Below are positions 59,183 to 64,000 of a stretch of 64,000 nt of DNA, in pieces. The notes under the pieces are model-generated. The model was not told where the DNA came from, searched no databases, and was given only the letters and a program-made list of their open reading frames with translations. Position 1 is the stretch's first letter; every line of letters begins with the position of its first letter. Source of the stretch: an uncultured Nitrospiraceae bacterium (GTDB lineage Bacteria > Nitrospirota > Thermodesulfovibrionia > Thermodesulfovibrionales > Dissulfurispiraceae); contig CAIJNL010000018.1 of NCBI GenBank assembly GCA_903822005.1, positions 62,001 through 126,000 on the forward strand. The letters are read 5' to 3'. The position numbers were made by a program, and so were the translations under genes.

Positions 59183-60454
59183 ATGGAATTTAACAAGTTT
59201 AATCTTCACCCCCTCGTAGCAGCCGGGGTTACGGCTGCAGGCTACACCACCCCTACACCGATCCAGGAGCAGGCAATACCTGCTGTCATGCTGGGCCGCG
59301 ACGTAATGGGACTGGCACAGACCGGCACCGGCAAGACCGCTGCCTTCGCGTTGCCCATACTGCATCGCCTGATGCAGGGAGGTCGTAAACATGTTCGCGC
59401 GCTTATAGTTGCGCCGACGCGCGAACTCGCTGAACAGATACACGAGGCGATCGGCGGCCTTGCGCTGAAGACCGGCATACGCAGCGTGACAGTGTACGGC
59501 GGCGTAGGCTTCAACCCGCAGGTTGATAAATTAAGGCGCGGCGCTGAAATCGTAGTCGCTTGCCCCGGGCGTCTTCTTGATCACATACAGCAGAAGACTA
59601 TCGATCTTTCGCGCCTCGAGGTAGTAGTCCTCGATGAGGCTGACCATATGTTTGACATGGGATTTCTGCCTGATATAAGGCGGATCCTCAAGCATCTGCC
59701 TGAAAAAAAGCAGACCCTGCTTTTTTCAGCCACAATGCCGGAGGATATACGCTACCTGGCCAAGGATATTTTGCATGAGCCTGAAGTGCTCAAGATCGGG
59801 GCCTCTGCCCCGGCAGTTGCTGTCAGTCACGCGCTCTACCCGGTGGCGCAGCATCTTAAGACGCCTTTGCTTATCAATCTGCTCGGAAATACGGCCACTG
59901 AATCTGTGCTCATATTCACACGCACCAAGCACAGGGCCAAACGTCTGGGAGAGCAACTTGCCAGGATCGGATACAAGACGGCCTCGCTGCAGGGCAATCT
60001 TTCTCAGTCCAAGCGGCAGGACGCCATGCAGGGTTTCCGGAATGGAACTTACCAGATACTCGTGGCTACTGACATAGCGGCCCGGGGAATAGACGTAACA
60101 CAGATATCTCACGTGATTAATTACGACATCCCTAATACCACGGATGCTTATATCCATCGCATCGGCAGGACGGGGCGCGCTGCCAAAAGCGGCGATGCCT
60201 ATACCCTGGTCACTGCTGATGACAGGGACATGGTCCGCGACATTGAGCGCGTACTCTCTGGTCCGCTTGAACGCCGCACTATCGATGGCTTTGATTATAA
60301 TGTCTCAGCCCCGAGATCTGATGCTGAATTTGATCGTCCGCCCTTGAGGTCGACTTCGGGCCGTCAGCCTGGTGGTGCAAACCGCAGCAGCAGGTCCGGA
60401 AGCTACAGCTTCAAACCCAAAAGGGCCGGCGGCAGCAATGCATATGCAAAATAG
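59183..60454 (+). CDS. DEAD-box RNA helicase, RhlE-like
   Basis: A 423-residue ATP-dependent RNA helicase: Q motif TPTPIQEQAIPAVM, motif I AQTGTGKTAAFALP, Ia APTRELAEQ, DEAD box VVLDEADHMFDMGF, motif III FSATMP, motif V ATDIAARGIDV, motif VI HRIGRTGRA. The basic, Gly/Ser/Arg-rich C-terminus (about 375-423) is RhlE-like RNA-binding. It acts in RNA remodelling, ribosome assembly or cold adaptation. AAAAGGAG precedes the ATG. Confidence 0.93.
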   Translation: MEFNKFNLHPLVAAGVTAAGYTTPTPIQEQAIPAVMLGRDVMGLAQTGTGKTAAFALPILHRLMQGGRKHVRALIVAPTRELAEQIHEAIGGLALKTGIRSVTVYGGVGFNPQVDKLRRGAEIVVACPGRLLDHIQQKTIDLSRLEVVVLDEADHMFDMGFLPDIRRILKHLPEKKQTLLFSATMPEDIRYLAKDILHEPEVLKIGASAPAVAVSHALYPVAQHLKTPLLINLLGNTATESVLIFTRTKHRAKRLGEQLARIGYKTASLQGNLSQSKRQDAMQGFRNGTYQILVATDIAARGIDVTQISHVINYDIPNTTDAYIHRIGRTGRAAKSGDAYTLVTADDRDMVRDIERVLSGPLERRTIDGFDYNVSAPRSDAEFDRPPLRSTSGRQPGGANRSSRSGSYSFKPKRAGGSNAYAK

Positions 60455-60490
60455 CCCAAGATACCGCAGTTAGGAATATATATTGAGTTG

Positions 60491-60533
60491 AAAAAGGGAG
60501 CGCTCTTTTTTAAAAGAAGGCGCCCCTTTTTTT
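60491..60533. terminator. Bidirectional terminator between helicase and gpmA
   Basis: A5 plus GGG(A)GCGC pairs with GCGCCCC plus T5 with one bulged A and a loop of about 16 nt, followed by T. It separates the convergent helicase and gpmA genes. Confidence 0.8.
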
Positions 60534-60564
60534 ATTCGCATTCCCCGGCGATTTGAAAATCAGA

Positions 60565-61308
60565 TTATTTCTTCAATTGGTTTGCGACTGCTTCAGCCGC
60601 TTTTTTTATCTCTTCCGGGTCGCCGAGATAGTAGTGCCGGACCGGCTTCAGGTCTGCATCGAGCTCATAGACTAGCGGCACCCCGGTAGGTATATTCAGT
60701 CCCACAATCTCATCTTCACTGATGTTGTCCAGGTATTTAACAAGTGCCCTTATACTGTTGCCATGCGCCGCAATGATCACGCGTCTGCCGCTTCTGATCT
60801 CAGGCGCTATCATTTCGAGCCAGTAAGGAATTGATCGGGCAACCGTGTCTTTCAAAGATTCGGTCAAGGGCAGATCAGACGGACTCAGCCCGGCGTAGCG
60901 CGGATCTTTTGCCGGACTGCGCGGATCGTCCGCGGTGAGTTCGGGGGGAGGGATGTCGTAGCTCCTGCGCCATATTTTCACCTGGTCCATACCATGCTTT
61001 TCAACAGTCTCTGCCTTGTTTAATCCCTGAAGAGCGCCGTAGTGGCGTTCATTAAGCCGCCAGCTGTTATGAACATGGATGTACATAAGGTCCATCTCTT
61101 CGAGGGCGAGCCAGAGTGTCTTTATGGCCCGTTTTAGCATCGAAGTGTAAGCAACGTCAAAGACCATGCCCTCTTTTTTCATCAGCCGGCCCGCATTTTT
61201 TGCCTCTTCAATGCCTTTTTCGCTCAGCGGGACATCGGTCCAGCCGGTGAAGCGGTTTTCCCTGTTCCACTCGCTCTCACCATGCCTTAACAAAATCAGT
61301 CTGTACAT
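60565..61308 (-). CDS. gpmA: 2,3-bisphosphoglycerate-dependent phosphoglycerate mutase
   Basis: Interconverts 3- and 2-phosphoglycerate in glycolysis/gluconeogenesis. It has 247 residues with the phospho-His motif [43 protein letters not shown] and the second catalytic His in [13 protein letters not shown]. It is between two DEAD-box helicase genes. It is not related to the ApgM at 11679-12887, so the window has two mutase types. Confidence 0.95.
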   Translation of the reverse strand: MYRLILLRHGESEWNRENRFTGWTDVPLSEKGIEEAKNAGRLMKKEGMVFDVAYTSMLKRAIKTLWLALEEMDLMYIHVHNSWRLNERHYGALQGLNKAETVEKHGMDQVKIWRRSYDIPPPELTADDPRSPAKDPRYAGLSPSDLPLTESLKDTVARSIPYWLEMIAPEIRSGRRVIIAAHGNSIRALVKYLDNISEDEIVGLNIPTGVPLVYELDADLKPVRHYYLGDPEEIKKAAEAVANQLKK

Positions 61309-61424
61309 AGCTATCCCCCCTGAAAATTAATAAGGTAAGTCCCTTCCCCGCTCCTATTGCACCGGCCAACTTCATTATAAGCTGTATTATTGAGGCCTGT
61401 CTCGTTTATAATTCATGTAACCTT

Positions 61425-62780
61425 ATGAGATTCGATGAACTCGATATACCTGATGCAATACGCGACGGGATAAGAACAGCAGGCTTTACAGAATGCACCC
61501 CGGTGCAGGCAATGACCCTCCAGGCTGCATTGAGCGGAAAGGACCTTGCCGCGCAGGCCCAGACAGGAACAGGCAAAACAGCCGCTTTCCTTATCTCGGT
61601 ATTTTCGAGGATGATGATCGAGCCGCCCTCCTCACGTGGTTCGTCACCGCGTGCACTCGTTATAGCGCCCACAAGGGAGCTTGTTGCGCAGATCGATGCG
61701 GAAGCCAGAATCTTAAGCGGTTCTTCAGCATTCCGAATCGTTCCTGTATTCGGCGGTATCGACTACCTGAAGCAACGCAACGATCTCGCACGGGGCGTGG
61801 ACATGCTGATCGGAACTCCAGGCCGCCTTATTGACTATCTGAAACAGCGCGTTTACAGCCTGAAAAAAACCGAGTTCCTTATCATTGATGAGGCTGACCG
61901 CATGTTCGATATGGGTTTCGTTGCTGACCTCAGGTTCCTGCTCAGGCGCATGTCGCCATATAATGAGCGGCAGTCGATGCTCTTTTCCGCGACCCTGTCG
62001 CACCGTGTGATGGAGCTTTCTCATGAATTCATGAACATGCCTGAAAAGTTCGTCGTGACTCCTGAACGGATGACTGTAGAGCTGACAGAGCAGCAGATAT
62101 ACCATGCCGGCAAGAGCGAGAAATTCGGCCTCCTGCTCGGCATGATCAGATGTGAACCTAACGGCCGTTATCTCGTATTCTGCAATATGAAGGTCACTGC
62201 CGAGAGGCTGAAGTGCAAACTTGAGGCTAATGGCATCTCGGCCGCTGCTATCACGGGAGACCTTCCGCAGCCGCAGCGTATCAAGGTGCTCACTAATTTC
62301 AAAGAGGGCAAGTTTCCTGTGCTGATTGCGACAGATGTGGCAAGCAGGGGACTTCATATCGAGGGAGTAACGCATGTAGTCAATTATGACCTCCCGCAGG
62401 ACCCTGAAGACTATGTTCATCGCATCGGCAGGACAGGCCGGGCCGGGGCCGGAGGCAAGGCAATCAGCCTGGCATGCGAAGATTACATATTCTCGCTGCC
62501 TGATATTGAAGACTATATCAAGCAGAAGATACCGGTCATGCCCCTTACTGATGAGATGATCGTGACCGATTATGTCAGGCCGGCGCGGGTCCATTACAAG
62601 AAAACGCCTCTTCAGGGCAGGCAGCGTCAGGGCAGCAAGCCTGGCAGCAAGAAGCCATTCGAAAAAAGCAGGCAGTCCGCTTCCGCCCCGAGGCCGCAAG
62701 CTCAGACCGACAAGCCGGCCAAAAGAAGCAGGCGCAGCGGGAAAAAGCCCGGCACGCCAAACAGCAGTAGTTCAGCTTAG
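61425..62780 (+). CDS. DEAD-box RNA helicase, second copy
   Basis: A 451-residue helicase with the full motif set: QAQTGTGKTAAFL, APTRELVAQ, LIIDEADRMFDMGF, FSATLS, ATDVASRGLHI, HRIGRTGRAG. The C-terminal 70 residues are a basic Lys/Ser/Pro/Gln-rich tail. It is a diverged paralogue of the helicase at 59183; RhlB/RhlE-type is likely. It starts 116 nt from gpmA, divergent. Confidence 0.93.
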   Translation: MRFDELDIPDAIRDGIRTAGFTECTPVQAMTLQAALSGKDLAAQAQTGTGKTAAFLISVFSRMMIEPPSSRGSSPRALVIAPTRELVAQIDAEARILSGSSAFRIVPVFGGIDYLKQRNDLARGVDMLIGTPGRLIDYLKQRVYSLKKTEFLIIDEADRMFDMGFVADLRFLLRRMSPYNERQSMLFSATLSHRVMELSHEFMNMPEKFVVTPERMTVELTEQQIYHAGKSEKFGLLLGMIRCEPNGRYLVFCNMKVTAERLKCKLEANGISAAAITGDLPQPQRIKVLTNFKEGKFPVLIATDVASRGLHIEGVTHVVNYDLPQDPEDYVHRIGRTGRAGAGGKAISLACEDYIFSLPDIEDYIKQKIPVMPLTDEMIVTDYVRPARVHYKKTPLQGRQRQGSKPGSKKPFEKSRQSASAPRPQAQTDKPAKRSRRSGKKPGTPNSSSSA

Positions 62781-62835
62781 GCCTTTTATTTGCTGAGGGT
62801 AAAACTCAGTTAAAGTTCAGACCGGAGGAATAATT

Positions 62836-64000
62836 ATGCTTCAGTCCATTAATCCAGCGAGGACCGAGAGCTGGCGCAAGCTCAGCGAACACTTTAAGCT
62901 TGTCAAAGGCCGGCATATGAAAGAGCTGTTCGCACAGGACCCAGTGCGTTTCATGAAGTACTCCCTTCAAATTAATGATATCATTCTCGACTATTCCAAG
63001 AACCGTATAAACGATGAGACGCTGGGCCTTTTGTTGGGCCTGGCCCGGGAGACAAAGGTCGACGATGCGATAGAAAAGATGTTTAGCGGAGACCTGATCA
63101 ACGAGACCGAAAGCAGGCCTGTTCTTCATACTGCCCTGAGAAATCGCTCCAATACGCCGGTCCTGGTTGACGGGAGTGATGTTATGCCCGAAATCAATGG
63201 CGTGCTGGAAAGGATGAAGGATTTCTGCGACCGTCTCCACTCCGGGGCCTGGACGGGATATACCGGTAAAAAAATCTCCGACATAGTTAACATAGGCATC
63301 GGAGGCTCTGACCTTGGTCCACTTATGGTAACTGAATGCCTTAAACCGTATGCTATGGCTGATATAAATATCCATTTCGTTTCGAACGTCGATGGAACGC
63401 ATATAACCGAGACCGTAAAACTGTTAAATCCTGAGACGACACTCTTTATGATTGCCTCCAAAACCTTCACTACACAGGAGACCATGACTAATGCCTTCAC
63501 AGCCAGAAAATGGTTCCTTGAACATGCCGGTGATGAGAACCTTGTGGCGCGCCATTTCGTTGCCATATCGACCAACGCACAAAAAGTCCGGGAGTTCGGT
63601 ATTGATTCGGGGAATATGTTTGAGTTCTGGGACTGGGTCGGGGGCCGTTACTCCTTATGGTCTGCTATCGGCCTTTCGATCGCGGCTTATATAGGATTCG
63701 AGAACTTTGTTGAACTGCTCAGCGGCGGGCATGATATGGACATGCATTTCAGGACCGAACCCTTTGAGCAGAATATGCCTGTGCTGCTCGCTCTTATCAG
63801 TATATGGTACATAAACTTTTTCGAGGCGGAGACCGAAGTCATCCTGCCGTATGATCAGTATATGAATCGCTTCCCTGCCTATTTCCAGCAGGGCAATATG
63901 GAGAGCAACGGCAAATCTACAGACCGCTCCGGACGGCCGGTTGCCTACGAGACGGGCCCAGTTATATGGGGTGAACCCGGCACGAATGGTCAGCATGCCT
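62836..64000 (+). CDS. pgi: Glucose-6-phosphate isomerase (3' end beyond window)
   Basis: Interconverts glucose-6-P and fructose-6-P. The frame starts at ATG 62836 after CGGAGGAATAATT and stays open to the window end (388 codons visible of about 540). Visible motifs: [47 protein letters not shown], the active-site stretch [18 protein letters not shown], and NMESNGKST. It has no adjacent glycolytic partner; gpmA is 1.5 kb away. Confidence 0.95.
   Translation, partial: MLQSINPARTESWRKLSEHFKLVKGRHMKELFAQDPVRFMKYSLQINDIILDYSKNRINDETLGLLLGLARETKVDDAIEKMFSGDLINETESRPVLHTALRNRSNTPVLVDGSDVMPEINGVLERMKDFCDRLHSGAWTGYTGKKISDIVNIGIGGSDLGPLMVTECLKPYAMADINIHFVSNVDGTHITETVKLLNPETTLFMIASKTFTTQETMTNAFTARKWFLEHAGDENLVARHFVAISTNAQKVREFGIDSGNMFEFWDWVGGRYSLWSAIGLSIAAYIGFENFVELLSGGHDMDMHFRTEPFEQNMPVLLALISIWYINFFEAETEVILPYDQYMNRFPAYFQQGNMESNGKSTDRSGRPVAYETGPVIWGEPGTNGQHA

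Overview
The window is a 64 kb piece of a chromosome from a Gram-negative bacterium of about 50% G+C. The gene set fits a Nitrospirota relative (Thermodesulfovibrionia-like): LL-diaminopimelate aminotransferase, an archaeal-type phosphoglycerate mutase, SelB, an EFR1-type flavodoxin/ferredoxin, a TatD/radical SAM fusion and sigma-54 regulation. This placement is inferred from gene content and not from a marker-gene tree. No phage, insertion sequence or CRISPR array was seen.

Layout. 1-11,600 is housekeeping: glmM (5' end cut by the window edge), comEC, a RelE-type toxin/antitoxin pair, hisH-selB-degP, yacL-ispD-ispF, cheW, tRNA-Phe(GAA) and, just after, apgM. 12,990-16,700 is an accessory islet: an EFR1 gene split by one in-frame stop, a small membrane-protein gene next to an attC-like hairpin, a MntA/HepT module, HigB/HigA, and a second MntA/HepT locus wrecked by recombination with a copy of the first. 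16,700-30,220 holds an orphan hybrid histidine kinase, a Rep/UvrD helicase, a DUF2225 protein with a 30-bp minisatellite, an unassigned structured stretch, an endonuclease/phosphatase-fold protein, a cardiolipin synthase-like protein, rlmN, an isocitrate/isopropylmalate dehydrogenase-family gene, and yjbQ-folK-dapL.

30,330-35,080 is the most distinctive region: a sensor kinase and NtrC-type activator lie upstream of three small exported-protein genes on the same strand. Two of these encode Lys/Ala/Asp 'ADKK' repeat proteins, and both have near-consensus sigma-54 promoters. This looks like a self-contained envelope-stress or surface-polymer system; its function is unknown.

35,200-41,070 is a core block: yggS-proC-yggT-divIVA-hisS-ettA and a LysE-type exporter. 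41,240-48,420 holds a Cys-rich-repeat protein, then an operon with SCO1, a cytochrome c/binding-protein fusion, two NosL proteins, a small exported protein, an ABC permease and ATPase, and a multi-span Cys-containing membrane protein. It reads as a copper-delivery or cuproenzyme-maturation system. 48,700-57,100 carries a DASS-type anion transporter, an anchored protein of unknown function, a methyltransferase, the TatD/radical SAM fusion, a PilB/PilT-like ATPase pair with complementary motif losses, and fdhD. 57,300-64,000 has a lipoprotein, dinB, two DEAD-box helicases (the first behind a terminator-like hairpin), gpmA between them, and pgi cut by the window end.

Glycolysis/gluconeogenesis (pgi, gpmA, apgM), isoprenoid (ispD/F), lysine (dapL), proline (proC) and folate (folK) genes show a biosynthetically competent cell. 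SelB with FdhD suggests a selenium- and molybdenum/tungsten-dependent formate dehydrogenase encoded elsewhere.
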